64,000 bases of DNA from Helicobacter_D ganmani (GTDB taxonomy: Bacteria; Campylobacterota; Campylobacteria; Campylobacterales; Helicobacteraceae): the NCBI RefSeq assembly GCF_965138225.1, contig NZ_CBCSAX010000005.1. One strand, 5' to 3'. How positions within the stretch are numbered: the first letter of the stretch is position 1; every line of letters begins with the position of its first letter. Made by a program: the position numbers and the translations under genes. The notes under the pieces were generated by a model. The model did not search any database. It was not told where the DNA came from and worked only from the letters and a program-made list of their open reading frames with translations. This document shows, piece after piece, positions 26,487 to 35,848 of this stretch.

Positions 26487-28178
26487 CTATTTTTGAATTT
26501 GCGCGTGAATGAGCTGTCCAATCTCGTGGTATTCTAGCTTTTCATTCACGAGTAAAGAGATTTTGATATGTTCTAGGATTCCGCGATAATTTTTAAAGAA
26601 TCCCAAACGTTCGTTTTTGCAATCTTCTAGGATTTTAAGTACATCTTCTTCTCTGCCTAGCAAATATTCTCCCATTCCATAGGATTCTACCATTTGACGC
26701 GCTAAGGCTTTTGCGGCATTCAGGTCTTCTTTGGCGTGCGAATAACGTTCTTGATAGAGCAATTCAAGTGCTGCGATTCCAGATAAATGGATTTTAATTT
26801 TGCTTTCCATTTCGTTTTTACTCAAAAATTCTTTGTCAATAGATTTTAAGCCATCACTCATCAGGGTTGCTTTTTCAAATGGAATCTCCAAAGAATACGC
26901 ACTAAAAGCTTTTGCGGCTTGATAATAAGCAAGGATTTCTTTTTCCTTGTCGCTAAAGCTTAGTTTTTTGCGCACCCCTAGCATTACCTTATCACGCACA
27001 TTTAAAATATCCTCTTTGGTAATTGTATCCGAGCCGCGTTTGATAGCGCATAATGCTGCTTCATTGATAAGAGAGGCAAGAGCTGCCCCACTAAATCCCA
27101 CGCAGAGTTTTGAAATTTCCTCAAAGTCAAAATCACAAGTTTTGTCGCGCGTATGCACTTTTAAAATCTTAATCCTCTCTTGCAAGTCGGGTAGCTCTAC
27201 AAAGATTCGCCTATCGAATCTCCCACTACGCAACAAAGCGTCATCTAGGGATTCTACATTGTTGGTTGCGCCAATCACAATTACGCCCGAACTATCTTCA
27301 AAGCCATCCATTTCGGTTAAAAGCTGATTGAGTGTTGCTTCGCGTTCATCGTTGCGCATTCCACCTCGCGCCTTTCCCACCGCGTCAATTTCATCAATAA
27401 AAATAATAGAGGGGGCATTGAGTTTGGCTTTGGTGAATAAATCATGGACACGTTTTGCTCCCATACCAACATAAATTTGTACAAAACTTGCGCCGCTTTG
27501 ATAAAAAAACGGCACTTTTGCTTCCCCAGCTAGTGCTTTGGCAATTAGTGTTTTACCTACGCCAGGAACCCCGATTAATAGCACGCCTTTAGGGAGTTTG
27601 ACGCCAAAGTCTTGGTATTTTTTGGGGGATTTGAGGTAGTCAATAATCTCCTCTAGTTCGCTTTTGGCTTCGTGAATCCCGGCAACATCATCAAAAGTGA
27701 GATTAGAAGTAATAGGTTGAATATAGTGTAGGGCAAAGGTTTCATTGGCAAAAGATTTTGCGACATTCTCATATTCTTTAGAATCCTTACGTTTTCGAGC
27801 GTTTGGATTGGAAGTATTTTTTGCTTTTTTAAAGCTTGCAAAAAAGAACAAAATTACCAGTGAGATAATTAGAATCATAATAATTTCTGTTAAATTTTGC
27901 ACAAAATTGAAATCATTTTTGATTTCCAAAGGAACTTTTTGTCCAAATTCTTGCAGATTAATGCTACTTTTGGCAACTTTGTATTCTTTGCCTTCTAAGG
28001 TAAAATATAAATAATCTCCCTTAAGGATTGCAACCTTTGGCAGCACGTTTTGCGTAATCGTTTGTAGATTCGTTGCGCTAATTAAAACGGGGTTGCTTTT
28101 GAAAAAGAAAGCAACAAACAAGGCAAGTGCTAGGAGAACCGCAAAGATTCCAAAATATAAATTTTTAAATTTCTGCAT
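26487..28178 (-). CDS. FtsH-like membrane AAA+ ATPase lacking the protease zinc motif
   Basis: A 563-residue FtsH homologue with two membrane segments (about residues 7-25 and 95-113), a periplasmic loop, and an intact AAA+ module: Walker A GVPGVGKT, Walker B IIFIDEIDA, second region of homology ATNNVESLDDALLRSGRFDRR. The M41 protease domain is present in length, but the zinc site that reads HEAGH in FtsH is YQAAK here (AYYQAAKAF). Both zinc histidines and the catalytic Glu are therefore lost. I expect an ATPase or unfoldase without proteolysis. Position next to mtaB, mscS-like and aroB matches H. pylori HP0286, the second ftsH homologue. It overlaps mtaB by 14 bases. Confidence 0.88.
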   Translation of the reverse strand: MQKFKNLYFGIFAVLLALALFVAFFFKSNPVLISATNLQTITQNVLPKVAILKGDYLYFTLEGKEYKVAKSSINLQEFGQKVPLEIKNDFNFVQNLTEIIMILIISLVILFFFASFKKAKNTSNPNARKRKDSKEYENVAKSFANETFALHYIQPITSNLTFDDVAGIHEAKSELEEIIDYLKSPKKYQDFGVKLPKGVLLIGVPGVGKTLIAKALAGEAKVPFFYQSGASFVQIYVGMGAKRVHDLFTKAKLNAPSIIFIDEIDAVGKARGGMRNDEREATLNQLLTEMDGFEDSSGVIVIGATNNVESLDDALLRSGRFDRRIFVELPDLQERIKILKVHTRDKTCDFDFEEISKLCVGFSGAALASLINEAALCAIKRGSDTITKEDILNVRDKVMLGVRKKLSFSDKEKEILAYYQAAKAFSAYSLEIPFEKATLMSDGLKSIDKEFLSKNEMESKIKIHLSGIAALELLYQERYSHAKEDLNAAKALARQMVESYGMGEYLLGREEDVLKILEDCKNERLGFFKNYRGILEHIKISLLVNEKLEYHEIGQLIHAQIQK

Positions 28179-29469
28179 AATTTTTATCCATTTTTGGGGT
28201 GAAATGTGTAATAAGAACCCAACTATCTTTGTAAAGAGGATTTTGTGTTTCTATTTGCATAGGATTGTAGTATTCATCAAAACCTTGTGCAATGTATTTT
28301 GGACAAGGGTTTTTATCGCTAGATTCCGCTTTTACTTCTTTAATAAGGACATTTTCAATCAATATATTGAGGGATTTGTGGTGTAATTTGAGATTCTCTC
28401 TGAAGTGTAGATTGTTCTTGGCAACTTGAGTTTCAATCTGTTGTTTTCTCTCTTTTGCGATCTTTCCATTGATTCTGTCTTGAAGCAGGGCAGAGGGGGT
28501 ATTATCACGTGGGCTATAAATAAAACTATGCAAATGCGTCAAAGGCAGAAGTGAAAAATTGGCAAAAGCTTCTCTCCATATTTCCTCACTTTCTCCGGGG
28601 TGTCCTACGATAAAATCACTTCCTAATGCAAAACCTTGATTTGCTAGCAATGTGAAAAGTTCCAAATCTTTTGGAAAAGTATTAAGGCGATTCATTATTT
28701 TTAGCATTGCAGGCGCAGTGTGTTGCAAGGCGATATGCAAATGTCGCTCTATTTTGGGGTTTTGTAGAATCTCCAAGAAATGCGTATTGATTTGCGATGG
28801 TTCTAAGCTCCCGATTCTAAGACGTTTAAGAGAGGGAATCGCACAAAGTGATTCTATTAAATTTGCAATGTCTTTCCCAAACTCTTTGCCCCAACTACCA
28901 ATATTTGTGCCTGTTAAGATAAATTCATCAAAGCCTTTTTGGGTAAGTTTTTCCACTTGAGAGATAATCTTTTCTTGCGGAAAACTTCGTGCTTTGCCCC
29001 TTACGCTTGGAATAATGCAATACGAACAAGCAAAATCGCAACCCTCTTGGATTTTGATAAATGCGCGACTTTTTCCCACAAAATCGCCTAGAATTTTATT
29101 GTCTAAACTCTTTAAATCATCGTCTAAAAAGAAAGATTGCTTTTGTTTTAGAATCGCATTAATATTTTCCTTGTGAGAATGTCCAAAAACACCAAAAACT
29201 AAGCCTTTATCTAGGAGATTTTGTCCTTGAGTTTGCACTCCACAACCTGTAAAGTAAATACGTTTTCCCTCGTTTTGCAGACGATGAATATAATTTCTTA
29301 CGCCACTCTCTGCACCATTTGTAACAGCGCAAGAATTGACGATTACAAAATCACTTTCTTCCTCATATGGTGTTTGGGTGAAATCTTGAAGCGCGTTTAT
29401 CATCACTTGAGTGTCAAAGAGATTGGTGCGACAACCAAAGGTTTTGAAATAAACTTTTTGTTTTTGCAT
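28165..29469 (-). CDS. mtaB: tRNA t6A methylthiotransferase MtaB-like (radical SAM)
   Basis: A MiaB-family enzyme that adds a methylthio group to the hypermodified adenosine 37. It shows the N-terminal UPF0004 domain with cluster cysteines (FGCRTN, NSCAVT, FTGCG), the radical SAM motif CDFACSYC near residue 145, RGKARS, and a C-terminal domain. Subfamily is MtaB-like rather than MiaB, based on FKTFGCRTN at the N-terminus and the order of motifs. Length 434 residues. It corresponds in position to H. pylori HP0285 and overlaps the FtsH-like gene start. Confidence 0.87.
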   Translation of the reverse strand: MQKQKVYFKTFGCRTNLFDTQVMINALQDFTQTPYEEESDFVIVNSCAVTNGAESGVRNYIHRLQNEGKRIYFTGCGVQTQGQNLLDKGLVFGVFGHSHKENINAILKQKQSFFLDDDLKSLDNKILGDFVGKSRAFIKIQEGCDFACSYCIIPSVRGKARSFPQEKIISQVEKLTQKGFDEFILTGTNIGSWGKEFGKDIANLIESLCAIPSLKRLRIGSLEPSQINTHFLEILQNPKIERHLHIALQHTAPAMLKIMNRLNTFPKDLELFTLLANQGFALGSDFIVGHPGESEEIWREAFANFSLLPLTHLHSFIYSPRDNTPSALLQDRINGKIAKERKQQIETQVAKNNLHFRENLKLHHKSLNILIENVLIKEVKAESSDKNPCPKYIAQGFDEYYNPMQIETQNPLYKDSWVLITHFTPKMDKNYAEI

Positions 29470-29478
29470 AAAAGAATC

Positions 29479-31185
29479 TTAAAAAAAGTTTTGTGGTGGT
29501 ATTTCACCATCGCTTTTTAAATGCACGCTTTTAAAAGCCTCATTGTCGCTTTTACGTGGAAGTTGTTTTTGTCTGCCCTCGTAGATTGTCGTGCTAGGAT
29601 AAGCAATCTGAATATTGGGTTCTTGCAAGATTTCATCAATGATTTCAGAGCTAATGCTACTGCGCAAAGCCAAAGTTGCATAAGCGTTTGTCAGATACCA
29701 AACAGAAATGCGGATTCCATTTGGTTCAAGTAAGCTAAAAACTCTCGGTTCTACATTGGTGTTACGCAAACTAAAGCGGTCGCGCATTTTTACAAATTGT
29801 TTGCGTGTGCTTTCTGTATAGCCTTTGGCGTATTTTTTGGCACATTCTCTTGCGATATGGCAAGCTCTTTCGTGGTCAGAATCAAAAGTAATCGTAAAAT
29901 CAATTCCATCCCAAACGGTTTTCATTCCCCCGTGCGTGTAGTTAGAAAACATTGTTGTAAAGACAAAGTTATTGGGAATAAAGATAATGCGTCCTGCTCT
30001 GCGATTCTCTCTATAAGTTGTCAAAGTAATATCCTCATAAAGCGTGATTCTAAGCACAGAAATATCTAACACATCGCCGATATAAACAGCACCCTCTTTA
30101 ATGATTTTGATTCTATCTCCTGCATGCACACAGCCTCCCACGACAATCACAATCCAACCCAAAATGGACATAAAAAGGTCTTTCATCGCAATTGCTAAAC
30201 CAGCAGAGGCAAATCCAAGCACGGTAACAAGATAACTGACATTATCCAAATAAGCAAAAAGCAGAATCAAAACAATTAGGGTAATATTAAGAAAATTAAT
30301 TATCTTATTTGTTGTGTAAATGCGTTCGTTGTCGTGAATATATTTGCGCACTCCAAGCTTGATAGAAAAAGCGATTCCAATAAGAATTAGAATCGTGATT
30401 CCAATATAAATGCTTTTAATGAATTGCTCTTTAATCTGTGCTTTGAGGCGCACTTTGATTTCTTCCATTTCTTTGGTAAAGATTTCCAAAGTCGTATTGA
30501 AAACTTCTTGTGTTGTTTCAAGCACGGTGAGGGCATTGTAATTGATGTGATAAGCTTTGGCAATGGATTCTTTATCTGGAAATAGGCAATAATCAGAATG
30601 GCAAACATTGATAAGTTTGTTTGGATTTTGCGTTGTGCTATAAATTTCTAACAATTTGCTTAAGGCTTTATCTTTTTGTTGAATATATTTTAGGTTTTCT
30701 TGTAATTTTTCGTAATTGTTGTGCAAAATCGTTAATTCTGAATCAATTTTCTTAATATAAGAATAGGCGCGTGCAATCAGCAAAAGATTTGTAACATTGG
30801 GTGCTTCTTCAAGTTTTTTAGCCTCTGTTAGCTCACGAAAAGGAGAATCTTTATAAACTCCTAAAACTTCTTTTTGTTGTTCTAGTGCAGCAAGATTGCG
30901 TTCCAAAATACTTAGCTGATTTTGTGTTTCAATACTTTTGGGTTGCTTTTCTAAAGTGTTGATTTCATTTTGCATTTGAATAATATTGAAAATAACTTGT
31001 TGGTAGGCTTGATAGTTGGAATATTTTTTTATCCATAAATTGTTAGGATTGTTTAAGAAATTATCTGCTTCTATAATTTGAGAATCTAGCTGTTTGATAT
31101 TTTTTATTTCTTCTACAATCTCATTACTTATGGCGTTTGTTAGCAAGCAAATGAGAAAGAGAATAAGGAATCTTAAATGTTTCAT
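29479..31185 (-). CDS. MscS-family mechanosensitive channel with long N-terminal domain
   Basis: A 568-residue membrane protein. After a signal peptide (MKHLRFLILFLICLLTNAIS), about 220 residues are periplasmic and rich in coiled coil (several LEQQKE/EKLQENL segments). Then come membrane helices (about 255-275, 295-315) and the pore helix region VLGFASAGLAIAMKDLFMSILGW, followed by the beta domain GDRIKI...GDVLDISVLRITLYE, the MscS signature. Such channels release solutes on hypo-osmotic shock. It is the HP0284-like member of the conserved group. Its start overlaps the aroB stop by four bases. Confidence 0.88.
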   Translation of the reverse strand: MKHLRFLILFLICLLTNAISNEIVEEIKNIKQLDSQIIEADNFLNNPNNLWIKKYSNYQAYQQVIFNIIQMQNEINTLEKQPKSIETQNQLSILERNLAALEQQKEVLGVYKDSPFRELTEAKKLEEAPNVTNLLLIARAYSYIKKIDSELTILHNNYEKLQENLKYIQQKDKALSKLLEIYSTTQNPNKLINVCHSDYCLFPDKESIAKAYHINYNALTVLETTQEVFNTTLEIFTKEMEEIKVRLKAQIKEQFIKSIYIGITILILIGIAFSIKLGVRKYIHDNERIYTTNKIINFLNITLIVLILLFAYLDNVSYLVTVLGFASAGLAIAMKDLFMSILGWIVIVVGGCVHAGDRIKIIKEGAVYIGDVLDISVLRITLYEDITLTTYRENRRAGRIIFIPNNFVFTTMFSNYTHGGMKTVWDGIDFTITFDSDHERACHIARECAKKYAKGYTESTRKQFVKMRDRFSLRNTNVEPRVFSLLEPNGIRISVWYLTNAYATLALRSSISSEIIDEILQEPNIQIAYPSTTIYEGRQKQLPRKSDNEAFKSVHLKSDGEIPPQNFF

Positions 31186-32228
31186 TTGGCAAATTCACCT
31201 AAGACTTCCAAGACAATTTCTTTTGGAATCTCCTCTTTAAAGCATACATTGCCGATTCCATTGGGAAGAATAAATTTGATTTTATCATTTAAGCTTTTTT
31301 TGTCTAAAAAGAATGCTTGATAAAAGGATTCTACATTTTGAATTCTATAAGTTGTCGGAATCTGATAATGTTGCAAGAGGGTTAGAATCGCATTGGATTC
31401 TGCTTGCGAAAGAAGGTTGAGCTTTAACGCGAGTTGATTTGCCATTATCATTCCAATACCAACAGCTTCTCCGTGCAAATAAGTTCCATAACCGCTTTGT
31501 CGTTCAATAATATGTCCAAAAGTATGTCCATAGTTGAGTGCCGCGCGGATTCCGTGTTCTTTCTCGTCCTCTGCAACCACTTTTGCTTTGGTGCTGATTG
31601 CTTGATAAATGATTTCTAAAAGTGTGTTTGGATTTGTCATATCGGCATTTTGCAAAGATTCAAAAAGGCTTTTATTAAAGCACACCGACATTTTGATGAC
31701 TTCCGCCATTCCTGCATTCAATTCGCGTTTGGGCAAAGTTGCCAAGAAAGTGGGATTAATATAAACTGCTTTGGGTTGGTGAAACAAGCCGATGAGGTTT
31801 TTGCCAAAATGATTGTTAATGCCTGTTTTCCCACCCACACTAGAATCTACTTGTGCTAAAAGTGTGGTCGGAATCTGGATAAAATCAATCCCTCGCATAA
31901 AGATTCCAGAAGCAAATCCCACTATATCACCAATCACACCGCCTCCAAAGGCAATCATCAAAGAATGTCTATCTAAGTAATGATTGAACGCTGCTTCTAG
32001 GATTCCATTAATGGTTTCAAAGTTCTTATAACTTTCTCCATCGGGAATCGTGTGGCAATAAATTTCTTTGGCTTCAAGGTTTGCAAGGAGAGTTTGCAGA
32101 TGAAGCCCAGCGATTTTAGGATTCGTGATGATAAGGACTTTGCCTTTGTGGGTGAGCTTGGGTAAATCCCCAAAATGAATTGTATAGCTTGGTAAAGTAA
32201 TGTTTAAAGGATTGGCTTGGGATTCCAC
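31182..32228 (-). CDS. aroB: 3-dehydroquinate synthase AroB
   Basis: AroB converts DAHP to 3-dehydroquinate, the second step of the shikimate pathway, with NAD and zinc. It shows the NAD-binding GGGVIGDIVGF, the substrate-binding IPTTLLAQVDSSVGGKTGINN and the zinc ligands in NYGHTFGHIIE and HGEAVGIGM. Length 348 residues. It is the first gene of the minus-strand group aroB - mscS-like - mtaB - ftsH-like - hypothetical. The first enzyme of the pathway is encoded at 62.4-63.8 kb. Confidence 0.97.
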   Translation of the reverse strand: MESQANPLNITLPSYTIHFGDLPKLTHKGKVLIITNPKIAGLHLQTLLANLEAKEIYCHTIPDGESYKNFETINGILEAAFNHYLDRHSLMIAFGGGVIGDIVGFASGIFMRGIDFIQIPTTLLAQVDSSVGGKTGINNHFGKNLIGLFHQPKAVYINPTFLATLPKRELNAGMAEVIKMSVCFNKSLFESLQNADMTNPNTLLEIIYQAISTKAKVVAEDEKEHGIRAALNYGHTFGHIIERQSGYGTYLHGEAVGIGMIMANQLALKLNLLSQAESNAILTLLQHYQIPTTYRIQNVESFYQAFFLDKKSLNDKIKFILPNGIGNVCFKEEIPKEIVLEVLGEFAK

Positions 32229-32351
32229 TTTAGCGCGCCTTAATAATGATTTAAAAGCGACATTTTAGCAATTTTTTACTTTTTTATTCTTTATGATAAT
32301 TTAAATCTGATTTGAATTAATGCCTAAAAGATGAAAACTAGGCAAATTTTA

Positions 32352-32996
32352 TTAAAATGCTTGCAGTAAATAATAAGCCCCAAACACTCCAACAAGCATT
32401 AAAATAATATCACTGATGATTCCGATAAGGTTTTTATACCGCAATAAAATTGCCTTTTGCATCAAAAGTGCATAGCTCATAAGAATACAGAAATCAAGGA
32501 GAATCCATACTGCTACTAGAATGCTTAAACTTGTAAGAATAGAATCGGTGATATGGATAAACTGCGGAAAAAATGCTACAAAAAATAAAATGTCTTTTGG
32601 ATTGCCTATTGCAATGCCAAAACCCTCTAAAAAGCTAGAGACAAAGGTCTTGTTGGTTTTGGTTTTATTGCATTGCGGTTCGGATTCCTTTTGGGGCTGA
32701 TTTTGATAGTTTTTCAATGTATGATACAAAGAGCTAAATCCTAAATAAAAAATAAATGCACAACCTGCAATACTGATGAGAGATAATGCAAAGGGCGAAA
32801 TTTCAAATGCACCTAAAATTATTGCAATGGCAAAGGTTATCAAGAGCAAAGAGGCAAAGTTTGTTCCTATGCTTGTAAAGAATGCTGTTTTAAATCCATA
32901 CATTGAAGCATTGCGTATCACAAGCGCAACCACAGGACCGGGTGTCGCAATGAGTAGAAAAACCGCTAGAATATAGGCAAGTAAAATTTCAAACAT
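32352..32996 (-). CDS. LysE/RhtB-family amino-acid exporter
   Basis: A six-helix membrane protein of 214 residues with the family signature near the N-terminus (ATPGPVVALVIRNASMYG) and GIAIGNPKDILFFVAFFPQF after a short cytoplasmic loop rich in Gln, Glu and Lys. Members export amino acids such as lysine, homoserine or threonine; the substrate is not evident. It stands at the edge of the accessory island. A second member is encoded at 46.5-47.1 kb. A weak TGCCTA/TAGGCA hairpin lies just beyond its stop. Confidence 0.88.
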   Translation of the reverse strand: MFEILLAYILAVFLLIATPGPVVALVIRNASMYGFKTAFFTSIGTNFASLLLITFAIAIILGAFEISPFALSLISIAGCAFIFYLGFSSLYHTLKNYQNQPQKESEPQCNKTKTNKTFVSSFLEGFGIAIGNPKDILFFVAFFPQFIHITDSILTSLSILVAVWILLDFCILMSYALLMQKAILLRYKNLIGIISDIILMLVGVFGAYYLLQAF

Positions 32997-33101
32997 TAGG
33001 ATTCCTTTTGGAGATTGTTAAAGGGCATTGTGAAAATGTCTTAAATTTATTTTATCTTAAAATGCCTAAAAGTGATAGATTTTGTGCGCGAGGATACGAA
33101 C

Positions 33102-33698
33102 TCAATGCAAGCTAAAAGGAGAAAAAATGAGATTTAAAGAGCGCGGTAGGGTTAAATTGAATGATTTTAAATCTTTTTTGGGAGCTACAATCAGCGCATA
33201 ACCTCCCTTTTTGTCCCTATCCCATATACTATAAAATTCTTTTTTAGAGCTGATATATTCGCCATAGTTTGGGTCAAAGATTTGCAAATAATTGCCTTTG
33301 TGGTTGATAATCACTACAAAGTGAGGAAATCTAGGGTCGTTTTCAATCTTTACAAGCATTGGAATCTTTACAAGTTGATTAAGAATCTCTCTGTCCAAAG
33401 AATAGGAATTAGCCTTAAAGCCTAGTTTTTGAACCGCTGCTTTCAAATCTGTGAAGCTTACCATATCTGTGTTTAGTTTGCTCTCACTCATTGTTTTTAA
33501 GATTTCTAATTCAGTGAAATTGTTTTGATTTAAGATATTTAGTAATGTAGCAAGCGAGGAAGCACCGCAGGATTCCTCATAGCTTTGTCTTATCACTCTT
33601 TGATTCTTTATTTCTTGATAGGATTGCACGATAAATTCTGCATTGGCGAAGCTTTGAAGCAAAGAAAAGAGCAGACAAATTCTTATCAAGTTTTTCAT
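33102..33698 (-). CDS. Periplasmic C39-like double-glycine peptidase
   Basis: A stand-alone cysteine peptidase of about 198 residues. A signal peptide (MKNLIRICLLFSLLQSFANA) is followed by a C39-type domain: oxyanion Gln and catalytic Cys in RQSYEESCGASSLATLL, His in FPHFVVII, Asp in IFDPNYGEY. C39 domains cleave after Gly-Gly in peptide leaders but are usually fused to ABC exporters; here there is no transporter and the enzyme should act in the periplasm, like FapD of amyloid operons. The start ATG overlaps the stop of a 14-codon upstream ORF (TGATG); earlier in-frame starts at 33719 or 33725 are less likely. It is the last gene of the operon led by a double-glycine substrate gene at 36.45 kb. 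Confidence 0.85.
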   Translation of the reverse strand: MKNLIRICLLFSLLQSFANAEFIVQSYQEIKNQRVIRQSYEESCGASSLATLLNILNQNNFTELEILKTMSESKLNTDMVSFTDLKAAVQKLGFKANSYSLDREILNQLVKIPMLVKIENDPRFPHFVVIINHKGNYLQIFDPNYGEYISSKKEFYSIWDRDKKGGYALIVAPKKDLKSFNLTLPRSLNLIFSPFSLH

Positions 33699-33742
33699 CA
33701 AGAGATTCTGTCTTGCCATTTGCAAACATTAGAGATTGTCAT
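33698..33742 (-). CDS. Possible 14-codon leader ORF coupled to the C39 peptidase
   Basis: The ORF begins at an ATG with AGGA eight bases upstream and ends in TGATG, where the A is shared with the peptidase start codon. The peptidase itself has no clear ribosome-binding site, so translation of this short ORF may set its expression level. Equally, it could be the decayed end of a larger gene. No conservation can be judged here. Confidence 0.35.
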   Translation of the reverse strand: MTISNVCKWQDRIS

Positions 33743-33753
33743 TATAGAATCCT

Positions 33754-34761
33754 TTAAACCTCTCTATCTAATCTTTTCCAAGAGGAAGTAAGGAAGTTTT
33801 TAAAGTTTTGAATATCAAAGTTTCCTTTACTCCTTTCTCCAAAAAGCATTAAGATTTGCTCTAATTTCTGCTGACTTTTAATAAAGTCTAAAGTATTTAA
33901 AAAGTCTAAATCCTGATAAGTTTCACTTTTTTTATTGACTTGGATTACTTTAGATTTCTTTTGGGTTTTTTGCTCTGCAAGATTCTTATTGTATTCCTCA
34001 ATTTCCTCATTTTCTTTTCTGAATCGCTCTTGCTGTGCGTCATATCTTGCTTGGTATTCCTCCCTTAATTCTCCCCATTGTTTCCCGAACTCTTCTGCGC
34101 TCATTTCGTTGATACTTGTGCGCAAAAGTTGTCCTGCTTTGCCTTTATCTAATATATTCATTCCCAATAGATTATCGTTTTTATCAATGAAACTTGCGTA
34201 TGCCCCATTGCCCTGTATGGCAAGATTGATTGTTTTTTCTGCCACCATTAAATCAGGATTCATTCTGATAAAAGCCTCTAGCTTCCCGCTCTCATTTAGT
34301 CTGCCTTTACTATTTGAAAACCTTTCTAGCAAAGTATCATAAAGTGAGTATTGCGTTCCATTGTCTAAAAAATATTTTATTTCTTTTGTTTTATTGACGA
34401 TATTGTCTTTTTCCTGTTCTGAAAGCTTAGAAAACTCTTGATAAAAGTTTTTTACACTACCGACTAAATCTATATTATTGTAATAACCAAGTATTGGAAG
34501 AGAACTCAAATAATATTTTACGCCCAACCCCGCATCTATTTTAATATCCTTTGGAATCCCTGCAGCTTCGTTTAAATCACTCGTAAAGAATCCCTCACTA
34601 TCTATGCCAAAGCCTAGTATTTCTTTGACTGCTTGGCTTTTATCTCTTACTAAGTCTTGTGATAGATTCTGTGAAGTTGGAATCTCTTTTGTTGTGTTTT
34701 GCGTATTCTTTTGAATCTCTTGTGTTAGATTATAACTTGTATTTATTGGATTAATTGTCAT
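33754..34761 (-). CDS. Cj0814-like putative flagellum-dependent secreted protein, copy A
   Basis: About 335 residues, no signal peptide or membrane segment, Asn/Gln/Ser-rich N-terminus, then the family block LGFGIDSEGFFTSDLNEAAG continuing to IPKDIKI. The middle is helical and charged. The C-terminal part (TYQDLDFLNTLDFIKSQQKLEQILMLF) is nearly identical to copy C. I associate the block with Campylobacter Cj0814-type proteins, which are exported by the flagellar apparatus; this is from memory and the molecular role is unknown. The frame opens at 34788, but ATG at 34761 (MTINPINTSYN) has GGGA upstream and does not overlap copy B. The C39 peptidase follows. Confidence 0.7.
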   Translation of the reverse strand: MTINPINTSYNLTQEIQKNTQNTTKEIPTSQNLSQDLVRDKSQAVKEILGFGIDSEGFFTSDLNEAAGIPKDIKIDAGLGVKYYLSSLPILGYYNNIDLVGSVKNFYQEFSKLSEQEKDNIVNKTKEIKYFLDNGTQYSLYDTLLERFSNSKGRLNESGKLEAFIRMNPDLMVAEKTINLAIQGNGAYASFIDKNDNLLGMNILDKGKAGQLLRTSINEMSAEEFGKQWGELREEYQARYDAQQERFRKENEEIEEYNKNLAEQKTQKKSKVIQVNKKSETYQDLDFLNTLDFIKSQQKLEQILMLFGERSKGNFDIQNFKNFLTSSWKRLDREV

Positions 34762-34771
34762 TGTGGAATCC

Positions 34772-35827
34772 CTAAGCGTCAAAATCAAAATTTTTAATAT
34801 TTTTTGTTTTTAGCTCTTTGCGTTTTCTTTCTAGCTCTTCAAAACTTAGTTTTTGCTGTTCTTGCAGGTTTTCAAAAAACATTGTCAATGGGTCTTTATA
34901 GTTTTTTACATACTCTTCCCATTCTTTATCTACTCTAAGGCTTTCCTCGCTTCTTTGGATTTTAAGTGGTTGTATCCCTGTAACATAAAATTCGTTTTTG
35001 TTGCTTGTTGGGTCTTTTGAAGCGTCATAATTTATGATTTCTGAATAAGACATTGATTTATCGTATCCTTGAGATTTGCCATTTGCAGTTGTCTCACCCT
35101 CTCTTGTATGCAGATTTGCATTAATAATACCAATTAACAAGCCACCTTTTGTAATTGAGCCATCACTATTGGTGTATTTATTGCTTGTCATATCAAACAA
35201 ACCCTTTCCAACAGAGCCACCATTTGCATTATTAAAAACATTTGTGCTAGGATTTGCTGAAGAATCATTATAAAACAAACTGCTAATATTCATTCTATCG
35301 GGTCGCCCACCTATCGGAGTTTTCCAAAGCATAGAATGATTAGCAAAGTCTGCAATGCTATCGTAAATCTCACTTACTTGCATTGTTTGGGAGTTGAATT
35401 TGTATCCTTGAGGAAATTTTGCTATTTCCTCAAGTGTAAAGCTATCTTTAGAGTTTAGCACATTTTCACCCACGACTTGAGAGAGAATCTTATACGCATT
35501 GCCTATGGTTTTGGCTATATCAATGCTTTTAAAGATTCTCATAGGGTTACTTGTTTGGTCTGTTATTTCTTGAGCTAAACTCTCCATAGTGCTAGAATGA
35601 ATCTTATAATCACTTGGGATTCCAGCTGCTTTGTTAAACTCCTCTGTGAAGTAGCCATCTTTATCTACCGCGTAGCCTAAAACTTGGTTAGTAGAGCCTT
35701 TGGATGCTTCTTTGCTAGAAACAAGATTGGAGGTATTGTTTGTAGCAACCTGACTTGCATTCTTGCTGATATTTGGTTGTAGATTTACCAAAGGGTTATT
35801 ATAGTTTGAATGAATAGAATTTATCAT
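34772..35827 (-). CDS. Cj0814-like putative flagellum-dependent secreted protein, copy B
   Basis: A 351-residue protein with the family block VLGYAVDKDGYFTEEFNKAA then GIPSDYKI about 50 residues from the N-terminus. No signal peptide, in keeping with export through a type III apparatus rather than Sec. A later region contains SNKYTNSDGSITKGGLLIGIINANLH, which aligns with KYAYQNANGIAKGGVLIAFLNN of copy C. The start ATG has AAGGAGG six bases upstream. It follows the double-glycine gene by 21 bases, so the two are co-transcribed and probably a functional pair. Confidence 0.72.
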   Translation of the reverse strand: MINSIHSNYNNPLVNLQPNISKNASQVATNNTSNLVSSKEASKGSTNQVLGYAVDKDGYFTEEFNKAAGIPSDYKIHSSTMESLAQEITDQTSNPMRIFKSIDIAKTIGNAYKILSQVVGENVLNSKDSFTLEEIAKFPQGYKFNSQTMQVSEIYDSIADFANHSMLWKTPIGGRPDRMNISSLFYNDSSANPSTNVFNNANGGSVGKGLFDMTSNKYTNSDGSITKGGLLIGIINANLHTREGETTANGKSQGYDKSMSYSEIINYDASKDPTSNKNEFYVTGIQPLKIQRSEESLRVDKEWEEYVKNYKDPLTMFFENLQEQQKLSFEELERKRKELKTKNIKNFDFDA

Positions 35828-35848
35828 TGCAAGCCTCCTTGCTTAAAT

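Noticed and set aside
32321..32350. A terminator for the LysE-type gene at TGCCTA/TAGGCA
   Set aside because: Six-base stem, twelve-base loop and no clean T run on the minus strand; too weak to list as a feature.
33102..33698. A bacteriocin ABC exporter with peptidase domain
   Set aside because: The protein ends after the C39 domain, has a signal peptide, and no Walker motifs or membrane domain are encoded nearby.
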